Origin: a virus
Reading direction: 5' to 3' (one strand)
DNA length: 38,221 nucleotides
IMG/VR virus record: IMGVR_UViG_3300023171_000027
Location: 1-38,221 of that record
Position numbers and translations under genes: made by a program. Below, piece after piece: positions 23,728-30,362 of this stretch. A model generated the notes under the pieces. The model worked only from the letters and a program-made list of their open reading frames with translations. It was not told the origin of the DNA and ran no database searches. Positions within the stretch are counted from its first letter, which is position 1. Each line of letters starts with the position of its first letter.

Positions 23728-24071
23728 TATTTACCGTTTAATTGTTTGTAGTATTCCGCGCTAACATCTCTAAATCTTTGTATTTGAGCCTCAGATAATC
23801 CGTTAGTTTCTTTCTTGTCAATCCCTAAAGGCATAAACTGTTGTATTGAAGGCATTTTCTTTGGCCTATGAAAAGAAGAAGCTGCAATATTATATGCTAA
23901 GGTACGAACTTTTTCCCATTCTCGTTCCTGCATTCTTGACCAAGCAAAAAGGCGAATTTGAAACTCTGCAAATGACATGTCATAAACACGCTTCAATGTA
24001 GGAATTCCAAGTTCGCCTATTGCAAATGAAATAACGTCTTTGTGAAAATCTATTTTTTCACTGCTATTGCT
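23727..24071 (-). CDS. Tail assembly chaperone T extension, made by -1 frameshift
   Basis: This frame has no good independent start; the only early candidate is a TTG at 23996. It is continuously open in the -1 frame from the nine-A run at 24071-24079. After slippage it reads SNSSEKIDFHKDVISFAIG, then GIPTLKRVYDMSFAEFQIRL. Joined to codons 1-107 of the upstream gene it gives a G-T fusion of about 221 aa, as in lambda-like phages. Together the two chaperones coat the tape measure protein before tube polymerisation. Confidence 0.8.
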   Translation of the reverse strand, partial: SNSSEKIDFHKDVISFAIGELGIPTLKRVYDMSFAEFQIRLFAWSRMQEREWEKVRTLAYNIAASSFHRPKKMPSIQQFMPLGIDKKETNGLSEAQIQRFRDVSAEYYKQLNGK

Positions 24072-24391
24072 TTTTTTTTATTTTCGTCTACCGGAACATC
24101 TTTAGTCATTGCGGAAATGTAAGCAGTGTAAATTTCTTGATAAAAATCCCCGTGAACACCGCCATTATCATCAATGTAATATATAATGTCTTTTTTGGTA
24201 AATGTAACCGGAATATTATCTCTTTCACATGCATAAACTCGAGCGTAAAAAAGAACCAAAGGCATTAAAAGAACCTCGTCTAAAACGGATAATTCATTTA
24301 AACTTTTGTTTTCTCCTTCAATTAATAAATTCAGGAATCCCATCCCGAAATTATATTTTATTCCTGATATTTCTATTTTTGTTTTATGCAT
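24050..24391 (-). CDS. Tail assembly chaperone G
   Basis: A 113-aa protein between the tail tube and tape measure genes, the fixed place of the G chaperone. It is helical and acidic in the middle and ends DENKKKAIAVKK. The KKK codons are the nine-A slippery run, 18 bp before the TAG stop. Unshifted ribosomes give G; shifted ones give the longer G-T form. Confidence 0.82.
   Translation of the reverse strand: MHKTKIEISGIKYNFGMGFLNLLIEGENKSLNELSVLDEVLLMPLVLFYARVYACERDNIPVTFTKKDIIYYIDDNGGVHGDFYQEIYTAYISAMTKDVPVDENKKKAIAVKK
24071..24079 (-). other. Programmed -1 frameshift slippery site (nine A)
   Basis: On the minus strand the zero frame reads AAT AAA AAA AAA GCA. Any A-AAA-AAA heptamer within the run permits tandem -1 slippage, after which the next codon is AGC and the frame stays open to 23727. 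A second six-A run just before the TAG lies in the same area but has a G in the first heptamer position. No obvious strong downstream hairpin was seen. Confidence 0.75.
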
Positions 24392-24395
24392 AAGT

Positions 24396-24848
24396 TTAAA
24401 CGCTTGGAGCTAATGGATCAGTTTTTGAAATAGATCCGTTGCCGTCTATTGTTAGTGAAAAAGAAGCAAATTCATCACCCGCAGGAGCTTCAAATCCTAA
24501 AGAAGTAATAATTCCGTTTCCATAGTAAGTTAACGCGCCAGATCCTGAATCCATTTTCCAATCAGAATTTAAACCTGATTGCATAACATCGAAAAAGAAA
24601 TCGTGAGAAGCTTTTGTATCATCACCTGTTAAATCTGTTGTATCGATTGCTACTGCATCCGCTTCAACTGTATAACTAAACGCTCCTGATTGTTTTTCAA
24701 CAACTCCTGGATTACATTTGGTTTGAGTTTCGATAACCGCTCGCTCCATGTTCAATGAGTTGGAAGTCAAGCACGCAACAGGACGGTAAAGTGCGCCATC
24801 CCAAACATAGAGAATTAAATTTTCCCCTTTTATTTTATCATTCGCCAT
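24396..24848 (-). CDS. Major tail tube protein
   Basis: A 150-aa protein of the TP901-1-like tube family, encoded between the tail terminator-like and chaperone genes. It begins MANDKIKGENLILYVWDG and contains PVACLTSNSLNMERAVIETQT and a C-terminal FASFSLTIDGNGSISK, both typical of the two-sheet tube fold. It polymerises around the tape measure to form the tail. A second tube-like protein is encoded at 19039-19545. Confidence 0.85.
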   Translation of the reverse strand: MANDKIKGENLILYVWDGALYRPVACLTSNSLNMERAVIETQTKCNPGVVEKQSGAFSYTVEADAVAIDTTDLTGDDTKASHDFFFDVMQSGLNSDWKMDSGSGALTYYGNGIITSLGFEAPAGDEFASFSLTIDGNGSISKTDPLAPSV

Positions 24849-24855
24849 TGTATTT

Positions 24856-25284
24856 TTATTTTAGAATTAAATTAAGCCTCAAAAATGATCTATAAATATT
24901 ATCTGTATCAGTAACCGTTTCTAATGATGTTTCGTATGTAATGTTTTGCGTAACATTAGTAAATCCTTGTATCGTTAATTTTGGATTTAAAACGTCTATT
25001 ACTGCCTGTTCAATATCATTTAACAATAAACGACTCCCTGTATTCCCTACACTTGAATATCGTGTGTATATCTCAATTAACAAACTCGCTTCCCACTCAT
25101 ACTCACATTTAGTATTTTTCAATACATCTTTATCCTGAGCGGTCATCAAAATATATTCAGTTAAGTTTGCGTTTCCAGTTAAACGGCTATCGAAAGTTTT
25201 AATAGTTTTTCCTGAAACCACAATGTTATTTGTAGCGTCAAAAACTGCTTTACGGATAAATTTATCAGGATTCGTTGTAACCAT
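24856..25284 (-). CDS. Tail terminator/completion-like protein (142 aa)
   Basis: Position between the HK97 gp10-like and tail tube genes, length, and the alternation of a helical middle (NDIEQAVIDVLNPK) with beta-strands (YRSFLRLNLILK) fit the tail terminator, which caps the tube and joins it to the connector. The sequence match is weak, so the call relies on gene order. A TATCTTTG element (25289-25296) ends 4 bp before its ATG. Confidence 0.65.
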   Translation of the reverse strand: MVTTNPDKFIRKAVFDATNNIVVSGKTIKTFDSRLTGNANLTEYILMTAQDKDVLKNTKCEYEWEASLLIEIYTRYSSVGNTGSRLLLNDIEQAVIDVLNPKLTIQGFTNVTQNITYETSLETVTDTDNIYRSFLRLNLILK

Positions 25285-25288
25285 GTTT

Positions 25289-25296
25289 CAAAGATA
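25289..25296 (-). promoter_or_regulatory. -7-like TATCTTTG immediately before ATG
   Basis: The minus strand reads TATCTTTG, AAAC, then the ATG at 25284, almost identical to the arrangement before the gene at 19545. It may be an internal late promoter giving a leaderless message. No -33 TTG at the usual distance. Confidence 0.4.
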
Positions 25297-25306
25297 CTAA
25301 AAATAA

Positions 25307-25825
25307 TTATACACGTGCATTCAATCTTCTTAATAATGCTTTTAGGTTTTTTTCATAGTCCTTTTTACCTTTCATATATGCAGGATATAAAAAAGGCTTT
25401 GGATTAATTCCGGCTCCCAATATTTTAGCGAAAATAGCATAAGCGTATTTTTCATCTATTCCTTTTGAACGGCACCATATTTTAATACTTTCTAATCCTT
25501 GTCTAAAATTTCCGCGTCTTTGTCCTCGGAATGAATTAGCCATATCTTTAAATTCGTTTGGAACATTTACTTTTGTCCCAGTTCCGAATTCCATATAAGC
25601 TCCATAATATTCATTTACAGTAACCGCCCATTTAGACGGCTTTATTTTTCTTCTGGATATAGACTGTCTTAGTTTACCAAAGTTAGCCGGAGCGCGTTGT
25701 TTTGCATCACCTTCAATCTGCATTGCACTAGCTTCTGTTTCGGCATTTATTTGCCTAATCGCATCAGCTCCGAAAGCTTTAATTTTGCGTATAGTTTCAT
25801 TAACACCTCTTACACCGCTAGCCAT
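25307..25825 (-). CDS. HK97 gp10-like head-tail joining protein (172 aa)
   Basis: The ATG at 25825 is preferred to the TTG two codons upstream. The N-terminus is helical (RGVNETIRKIKAFGADAIRQI). The family core appears as APANFGKLRQSI, then YYGAYMEFGTGTKV (residues about 74-87) and the ending PKPFLYPAYMKGKK. Proteins of this HK97 gp10 type act at the head-tail interface. The basic C-terminus and overlap with the preceding adaptor gene fit the connector block. Confidence 0.85.
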   Translation of the reverse strand: MASGVRGVNETIRKIKAFGADAIRQINAETEASAMQIEGDAKQRAPANFGKLRQSISRRKIKPSKWAVTVNEYYGAYMEFGTGTKVNVPNEFKDMANSFRGQRRGNFRQGLESIKIWCRSKGIDEKYAYAIFAKILGAGINPKPFLYPAYMKGKKDYEKNLKALLRRLNARV

Positions 25826-26141
25826 TAGCAATAATATTTAATTCTCTGAATAATTCATCGTTGTAACGGATATCATTTACAACCCTTTTAACGCCTTTGT
25901 ATTCAATCGTTAAATTATCAATGTTATCCGGTGTAATTTTAGGTGTAGCACGAATATTGAACGACCAATTGTCTTTAATATCTGATTTGCCTATGCTATA
26001 ATCACGATATGCAGAATTTTGCTTTAATTCAGCCCAAAACGAGCCGATTAAAACAGTATCTACAGTATTGCCTCCGTAACCATCCGGTACGTTTGTTGTA
26101 CTGTAAATTTTAATTCTTTTATCATATTGTCTACTAATCAC
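25818..26141 (-). CDS. Head-tail adaptor protein (SPP1 gp16-like)
   Basis: A 107-aa beta-rich protein beginning MISRQYDKRIKIYSTTNVPDGYGG, with the pattern of the phage head-tail joining family: D-x-R-I-x-I near the start, a D-G-(Y/F)-G-G turn, FWAELK, and DNLTIEYKGVKRVV near the end. It would form the ring that completes the connector after packaging. The start is GTG at 26141, overlapping the upstream stop (GTGA). Confidence 0.82.
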   Translation of the reverse strand: MISRQYDKRIKIYSTTNVPDGYGGNTVDTVLIGSFWAELKQNSAYRDYSIGKSDIKDNWSFNIRATPKITPDNIDNLTIEYKGVKRVVNDIRYNDELFRELNIIANG

Positions 26142-26584
26142 AGGAATCTTTTGTTTACATCGAGCATTTCTTTTACTGACTCGGGAATTAATGTACTATT
26201 AAACTGCTTCTCACTCTCGTAATAAAACACTTTCAACATTTGCATAATAGGCTGAATTAAATCATCAGGGCATTCATTAGCCAAATAGCCAACATTTATT
26301 TCGACTGTTTTTACATCTGGAAATATAATGTACATTGTACGTGTTAAACTCCACGGCGCCGGATCTGTTTTTATTGAATTTACAGGATAATCGTAAATCT
26401 TAACTTGGCATGAACCCGTGTAAACTTTATCTCTTGCATATAATAAATGATTAGTACGCTTTTCAACATACATACAGCACGCATTAATCATCGAAGTTAT
26501 TTCCGCATCATCCTCTGTTAAATCAGGGTCAATACGTAAATAGTTTTTAGCTCTTGCAAGTGGTATAACGTCGATGTAAGCCAT
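26138..26584 (-). CDS. Head-tail connector (HK97 gp6-like)
   Basis: A 148-aa helical protein beginning MAYIDVIPLARAKNYLRIDPDLTEDDAEI, a classic opening of gp6-like connectors (LARAKNYLRID followed by D-D-A-x-I). It would form the ring directly under the portal. It abuts the 79-aa gene (one-base overlap) and precedes the adaptor gene. Confidence 0.85.
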   Translation of the reverse strand: MAYIDVIPLARAKNYLRIDPDLTEDDAEITSMINACCMYVEKRTNHLLYARDKVYTGSCQVKIYDYPVNSIKTDPAPWSLTRTMYIIFPDVKTVEINVGYLANECPDDLIQPIMQMLKVFYYESEKQFNSTLIPESVKEMLDVNKRFL

Positions 26585-26823
26585 TATAAGTCTTTGTTTA
26601 AATGCTTAATGTGTTTGTCGTGTTCTTCTGGTGTAAAAACAGTAGTAACTCCGTCTTTGCGTGGCTTCTGTAATTTCTTTCCTTTTGGATCTTTATAAGG
26701 GCTGGATTCTTTTACAAGTTCGCCTACTGCGGTACGAATTAAATAATTACCACGCTTATTTGTAACCTCAATAGTTTGAGTTGCTTTATTATCCAAATGA
26801 TCTTTTAATAATTTGATTTTCAT
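26584..26823 (-). CDS. Small capsid-region protein (79 aa)
   Basis: The first 38 residues (MKIKLLKDHLDNKATQTIEV, then NKRGNYLIRTAVGELV) match a small beta-rich domain often encoded beside head genes. It also resembles the C-terminal 41 residues of the glycosyltransferase at 27940-29052 (TIKIISVVQKYKIGEIVDLP, then ERALSAIKRGLAVLVE). The basic tail is variable. A TATCTTTG element lies upstream (26844-26851). The role is unknown but is probably linked to head assembly. Confidence 0.65.
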   Translation of the reverse strand: MKIKLLKDHLDNKATQTIEVTNKRGNYLIRTAVGELVKESSPYKDPKGKKLQKPRKDGVTTVFTPEEHDKHIKHLNKDL

Positions 26824-26843
26824 AACTATTAGTTTTATAGTTT

Positions 26844-26851
26844 CAAAGATA
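26844..26851 (-). promoter_or_regulatory. -7-like TATCTTTG upstream of connector genes
   Basis: The minus strand reads TATCTTTGAAAC, followed 16 bp later by the ATG at 26823. Without a clear -33 element, it could restart transcription of the connector and tail genes downstream of the oppositely oriented cassette. It faces away from the plus-strand promoter at 26864-26893. Confidence 0.45.
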
Positions 26852-26863
26852 ATAAAAATATTG

Positions 26864-26893
26864 TTGCGTATTTAAAAATAATTATTACATTTA
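26864..26893 (+). promoter_or_regulatory. Plus-strand promoter TTG-N19-TACATTTA
   Basis: TTG at 26864-26866 is followed after 19 bp by TACATTTA (26886-26893), matching the Bacteroidota promoter except for the last base. Predicted start is near 26899, giving a leader of about 118 nt before the gene at 27018. Confidence 0.6.
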
Positions 26894-26898
26894 CAATC

Positions 26899-27017
26899 TG
26901 AAATAAGAACACATAAATATTTACCAGAAGTCGGAAGCTGATAAATATAAAAACACAAACAAGACTCTTTAGAACTGCCGACTCAGTTTTATTGGGTCTT
27001 TTTTAATTTATATAGTT
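26899..27017 (+). promoter_or_regulatory. Putative transcription attenuator or small RNA leader
   Basis: Downstream of the plus-strand promoter, AGTCGG (26929-26934) can pair with CCGACT (26978-26983). This pairing uses the 5' arm of the terminator stem at 26980-26998, so the two structures exclude each other, as in attenuators. A third option pairs AAGACTC (26961-26967) with GGGTCTT (26994-27000). It could equally be a stable RNA of about 105 nt that ends at the terminator. Confidence 0.5.
26980..27004 (+). terminator. Rho-independent terminator ahead of plus-strand genes
   Basis: GACTCA, a 7-nt loop and TGGGTC form a 6-bp stem with one G-T pair, followed by six T. It lies between the predicted promoter and the first gene of the cassette, only 13 bp before the ATG. 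That is the position of an attenuator rather than of a gene-end terminator. Confidence 0.65.
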
Positions 27018-27263
27018 ATGAAATTAATAAATGTACAATACATAACCGAAAGTAGCGAAGCTTGCTTTTTCAATGTAACATTCGAAATTAAGCCTTTATT
27101 CAGACAAGCGATACAATTAACCAAAAGAGCTTATTTAGATAAGTATAGAAACAATGGTTACTCTCCATTTTATTATTGGTGTGAAGATGGAGAAAGAGGT
27201 GATAATTATGAATCAGTAGTTAACGAAATGATATTGCAACATGAACTAAATAAAAATAAATAA
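27018..27263 (+). CDS. Cassette protein 1, unknown function (81 aa)
   Basis: First of three plus-strand genes inside the minus-strand head module. It begins MKLINVQYITESSEACFFNV; residues 1-30 are beta-rich and the C-terminal half is acidic and aromatic (SPFYYWCEDGERGDNYES). No family recognised. The start lies 13 bp after a terminator, so expression probably depends on read-through. Its stop is 2 bp before the next ATG. Confidence 0.65.
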   Translation: MKLINVQYITESSEACFFNVTFEIKPLFRQAIQLTKRAYLDKYRNNGYSPFYYWCEDGERGDNYESVVNEMILQHELNKNK

Positions 27264-27265
27264 TC

Positions 27266-27658
27266 ATGAAAAATAAATCAAAAATACACAAGCTAACCTT
27301 TTGTGGCGAATTTATCAGAGAAATTGAATTTGATAAAGAAGAAGATTGTCCGTTACTAAACGCTAAAAGATTTTATCTAGGTGAAAAATTAGTTGGACTT
27401 ATGCCTCACGATGCTTCTTTCTTTGCGTATAAAGGCGAAATAATTCAATTATTAGGAGAAAATATGGATAATGAAGATTATTTTAAATTGTTGACAACTC
27501 CAATTCCTAAGGTTAAAAAAGAAGAATGTAATCACGGCACGCTTAAAAAATGCGTTTCAATGGACATGAAGGCACAGTATTTTCCAAGTGTGTTTTTTTA
27601 TTTTAAACCGGTTTATTTTTACAGATGTGATAAATGCCAAAAAGAATTTAATCTATAA
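27266..27658 (+). CDS. Cassette protein 2 with C-terminal zinc-ribbon-like cysteines (130 aa)
   Basis: The protein begins MKNKSKIHKLTFCGEFIREI. Near the C-terminus CNHGTLKKC (residues about 93-101) and YRCDKCQKEF (119-128) give two Cys pairs that could bind zinc. Phage moron genes with such ribbons may bind nucleic acid or proteins. No family recognised. A perfect 10-bp hairpin follows its stop codon. Confidence 0.65.
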   Translation: MKNKSKIHKLTFCGEFIREIEFDKEEDCPLLNAKRFYLGEKLVGLMPHDASFFAYKGEIIQLLGENMDNEDYFKLLTTPIPKVKKEECNHGTLKKCVSMDMKAQYFPSVFFYFKPVYFYRCDKCQKEFNL

Positions 27659-27662
27659 CCAA

Positions 27663-27688
27663 AAAGCCTGTACTAATCTACAGGCTTT
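27663..27688. terminator. Perfect 10-bp hairpin between cassette genes 2 and 3
   Basis: AAAGCCTGTA, loop CTAATC and TACAGGCTTT form a perfect stem just after the second cassette gene. On the minus strand it is followed by two further T residues, continuing a five-T run, and may act as a terminator. On the plus strand the T tract is short, so it may be a processing or partial-stop site. Confidence 0.55.
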
Positions 27689-27702
27689 AAAATAACAATA
27701 TC

Positions 27703-27960
27703 ATGAATAGATACGAAGGACTAAACGAACCACAATATAGAAGAATATCATACTTTGATGGTAATGATATTAAATATTATATAGAGAAGAAAAAAGGCAA
27801 TAAATGGGTTTTCTGCTTTGGTGGTTTAGATTACAAAGAAGCAACTGATTTATTAAGTAATCCAATAGAAATACAAAGACAAATAAAAACATTTAAAATT
27901 ACAGGATGTTGTTTTTTGGTGTTTGTAATTATTTCAGCGTTATACTTTATCTTCAACTAA
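27703..27960 (+). CDS. Cassette protein 3 with C-terminal membrane anchor (85 aa)
   Basis: An N-terminal soluble part (MNRYEGLNEPQYRRISYFDG and onward, with a charged YYIEKKKGNKWVF) is followed by one hydrophobic helix at residues about 65-84 (GCCFLVFVIISALYFIF). This predicts a tail-anchored inner-membrane protein. Its 3' end overlaps the end of the convergent glycosyltransferase gene by 21 bp. A superinfection-exclusion or host-interaction role is only a possibility. Confidence 0.6.
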   Translation: MNRYEGLNEPQYRRISYFDGNDIKYYIEKKKGNKWVFCFGGLDYKEATDLLSNPIEIQRQIKTFKITGCCFLVFVIISALYFIFN

Positions 27961-29052
27961 CACCGCCAACCCTCTTTTAATAGCCGATAAAGCACGTTCT
28001 TTTGGCAAATCTACTATTTCTCCTATTTTGTATTTTTGTACGACTGAGATTATTTTAATAGTCATTACATTTTCTTTATACCACTCTAAACACGAATCAA
28101 AAAAGCTTATCCAATGTTCCTCTTTGCCTAATTCCTCAAATTCAGGCACTTTTAAATCCCTTCGTAAAATATCTTCAAACGGGATATTATCCATTTCAAA
28201 AGGAACAATGTAACCGTTGATGCCGTTTGTAATTTGCTCTTTACCGGATGCAAAAGGAGTTATTATGCATGGCGTTTTTACCTGCATTGCTTCATAAACT
28301 GAGTATGCGAATCCTTCTGTATCGGATAACTGAACTAAATAATCAGCTTTGTTAATTTCTTTGTGGGGTTCTGTTGTGATTCCTTTGAAATGTACTTTAG
28401 GACAATTAACAAACTGCTTCATTAAAGTAATAGCATATTGGCTTGATGTATCACCCCAAACATTCCAAATGTATTCAATACCCTTTTCATCCAATTGCTG
28501 TGCCAATTGCTTCATTCGTTTAAACCCTTTTTCTCCAGACAATCTAGAGCAAGTGATCAGCGTTAAAACTTTATTTTTAGGCTTTTTGGCATGCTTTATT
28601 GTATTATCTAATAGATTATATATAATCGCATCGCTTTTTAATTTAGTAACGTGTTCGAATCCTATTTTAACAGTTTCTCCAACGCAAACATGATGTGTTG
28701 TTAATGGATGCTTTTTGTAATTAAATGCCCATCCTTCGATTATGTGTCTATAGTCAGCATGAACCATTTGAATGTAACATTTAGCCTTAATACAATCAAA
28801 GGCGCTCTTTCCCCATGCAGAGCTTGATATAAATAAATCAAACGAATATGTTTGTTTAAAATTAACCTTTACAACTTCGCAATAGTACTGCATTTCATCT
28901 ACTAATGATTGACTTGCAACATTATCATAAAGCAAAGTAACATTGTAGTAAACCGACATTCTTTTGCAGAAATTCTTTGTCATGGTCTCAACTCCGCCTA
29001 GCATATTCCAATTGCTTAAATATATTCCGATAGTTTCTTTTCGTTTTTCCAT
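27940..29052 (-). CDS. Glycosyltransferase (GT4-like) with capsid-region C-terminal domain
   Basis: Residues 1-325 form a GT-B fold glycosyltransferase of family-4 type: LGGVE (18-22) in the N-terminal domain, SRLSGEKG (169-176) at the nucleotide-sugar site, and the EX7E motif in DTEGFAYSVYEAM (E246 and E254). No signal peptide is seen. The last 41 residues (from MTIKIISVVQKYKIGE) resemble the small head-associated domain encoded at 26584-26823. Encoded between the capsid and connector genes, it may glycosylate a virion protein during assembly, or act on a host glycan. The position after a terminator-like hairpin suggests lower expression than the capsid gene. Confidence 0.85.
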   Translation of the reverse strand: MEKRKETIGIYLSNWNMLGGVETMTKNFCKRMSVYYNVTLLYDNVASQSLVDEMQYYCEVVKVNFKQTYSFDLFISSSAWGKSAFDCIKAKCYIQMVHADYRHIIEGWAFNYKKHPLTTHHVCVGETVKIGFEHVTKLKSDAIIYNLLDNTIKHAKKPKNKVLTLITCSRLSGEKGFKRMKQLAQQLDEKGIEYIWNVWGDTSSQYAITLMKQFVNCPKVHFKGITTEPHKEINKADYLVQLSDTEGFAYSVYEAMQVKTPCIITPFASGKEQITNGINGYIVPFEMDNIPFEDILRRDLKVPEFEELGKEEHWISFFDSCLEWYKENVMTIKIISVVQKYKIGEIVDLPKERALSAIKRGLAVLVEDKV

Positions 29053-29066
29053 AAAGTAAATTTAAT

Positions 29067-29097
29067 AAAAAACCTCCAATCTTTCGAAAGGAGGTTT
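29067..29097 (-). terminator. Terminator-like hairpin after major capsid gene
   Basis: On the minus strand AAACCTCC, an inner CTTTCGAAAG and GGAGGTTT form a hairpin followed by a few T. It lies 28 bp beyond the capsid stop codon and before the glycosyltransferase. It probably reduces rather than stops transcription, since essential connector and tail genes follow. Confidence 0.65.
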
Positions 29098-29124
29098 AAA
29101 TTTATAATTCAATTCAGTTACTTA

Positions 29125-30360
29125 CTAAACCGATGGTGTCGCAAGACTTCCTTTTACAACTGCACTATTATTGAAAATAGCCAAAGTAATTCTTTCCTCG
29201 ATTCTGAACATTACTTTGTTTTGTTTTGCCAATGCAGCATCTTCAAACATTCTCAATTCAGGTGCTAATCTGTTGATAAGCAAAGTAGCTGTTCTATCGA
29301 AAGCTAAGAAGTTATCAGCTCCTAATTGAGTAGTGGTCGCAATGTTTAAACCTGCAACTCTTAATCTTCCGTTTTCGAAAGCAACGGTTCCTGGAGGTAA
29401 ATCGTATTCGCCAGATCCTTCAGCTTTGTTCAATCCGATTTTAACACCATCACGAACGTTTAAAATAGCTGTGTTTCCTTGATAGAACTCGAAAGTATCT
29501 TCTGGAATTTGACCATAAGCAGCGTCAACAATTTTATCAACTGCAGCAGTAAACGTACCATCGTAAGCCGTAGCAACATCAAGTAATCCTTGTACAGGAT
29601 TAGTATCTGCTGTACCGTTTAAGATAAAATCATTCTCAGCAACTTTCAAGCTGATAAGCATTTGTGATTGAATGTAAGAAGTCATAAACTCCAAATCATC
29701 AAGCATTTCACGATCAACAATAACAAAACCTGCAATCCATTTAACGAAAGCTGATTGGCTTGTTAAATCATAATCCATTTGTGGCTTATTACCTGATCCT
29801 GTTACCCATGTGCCAGCAGCACCTTCACCACCGTTTTGTTTTGGATAGATAACACTTCCTTTTGTTGTGCTTCCTTGTGGCAAGTAATCAGACAACCAAA
29901 CTCTATCGTAAGGTTTCGGAATCATCATTTCTCGCACATCCTGATTCCATGGAGTTGATCCTGGGAAGTTAGCAGCGATAGACATATCACCAACCGCTTT
30001 TAGCTCTAAACTTAAAACCTCTCCTTTACGGTGGTTTTGAATAGCTTCAGCATTTTCTTTGATTACTTCGGCAATGATTTGATTGAAAGTTTTTACTTCA
30101 TGTGAGGTTTCTCCTTTTGCTTGTTTCAAACGGATGTCTAAAGCGTCAAGATGATCTTGTTGCAGTTTAGATTTTGTTTGAAAATCAGCTTTTAACGCTT
30201 CTGCTTCTTTCTCAAAGAAAGCTTTCATGTCTTTCTCTACTACTTCTTTTGATTTTTTCTCAAACTCTTCTAAAGCAGTTTGAATGTCTAATTTAGATTT
30301 TGTTTCAAATCCTGTTGAAAGGTCGTTCTTTAACGCCTCTAATTGTTCTTTTAATTCCAT
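29125..30360 (-). CDS. Major capsid protein (HK97 fold)
   Basis: A 411-aa protein. Residues 1-100 are a charged coiled coil (ELKEQLEALKNDLSTGFETKS and onward), the delta or scaffold domain that the protease removes. The HK97-fold part follows (GSTPWNQDVREMMIPKPYDRVWLSDYLPQG), with typical later segments LNGTADTNPVQGLLD and LAFDRTATLLINRLAPELRMFED. It lies 2 bp after the protease gene, the expected order. It forms the icosahedral shell. Confidence 0.9.
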   Translation of the reverse strand: MELKEQLEALKNDLSTGFETKSKLDIQTALEEFEKKSKEVVEKDMKAFFEKEAEALKADFQTKSKLQQDHLDALDIRLKQAKGETSHEVKTFNQIIAEVIKENAEAIQNHRKGEVLSLELKAVGDMSIAANFPGSTPWNQDVREMMIPKPYDRVWLSDYLPQGSTTKGSVIYPKQNGGEGAAGTWVTGSGNKPQMDYDLTSQSAFVKWIAGFVIVDREMLDDLEFMTSYIQSQMLISLKVAENDFILNGTADTNPVQGLLDVATAYDGTFTAAVDKIVDAAYGQIPEDTFEFYQGNTAILNVRDGVKIGLNKAEGSGEYDLPPGTVAFENGRLRVAGLNIATTTQLGADNFLAFDRTATLLINRLAPELRMFEDAALAKQNKVMFRIEERITLAIFNNSAVVKGSLATPSV

Positions 30361-30362
30361 CT

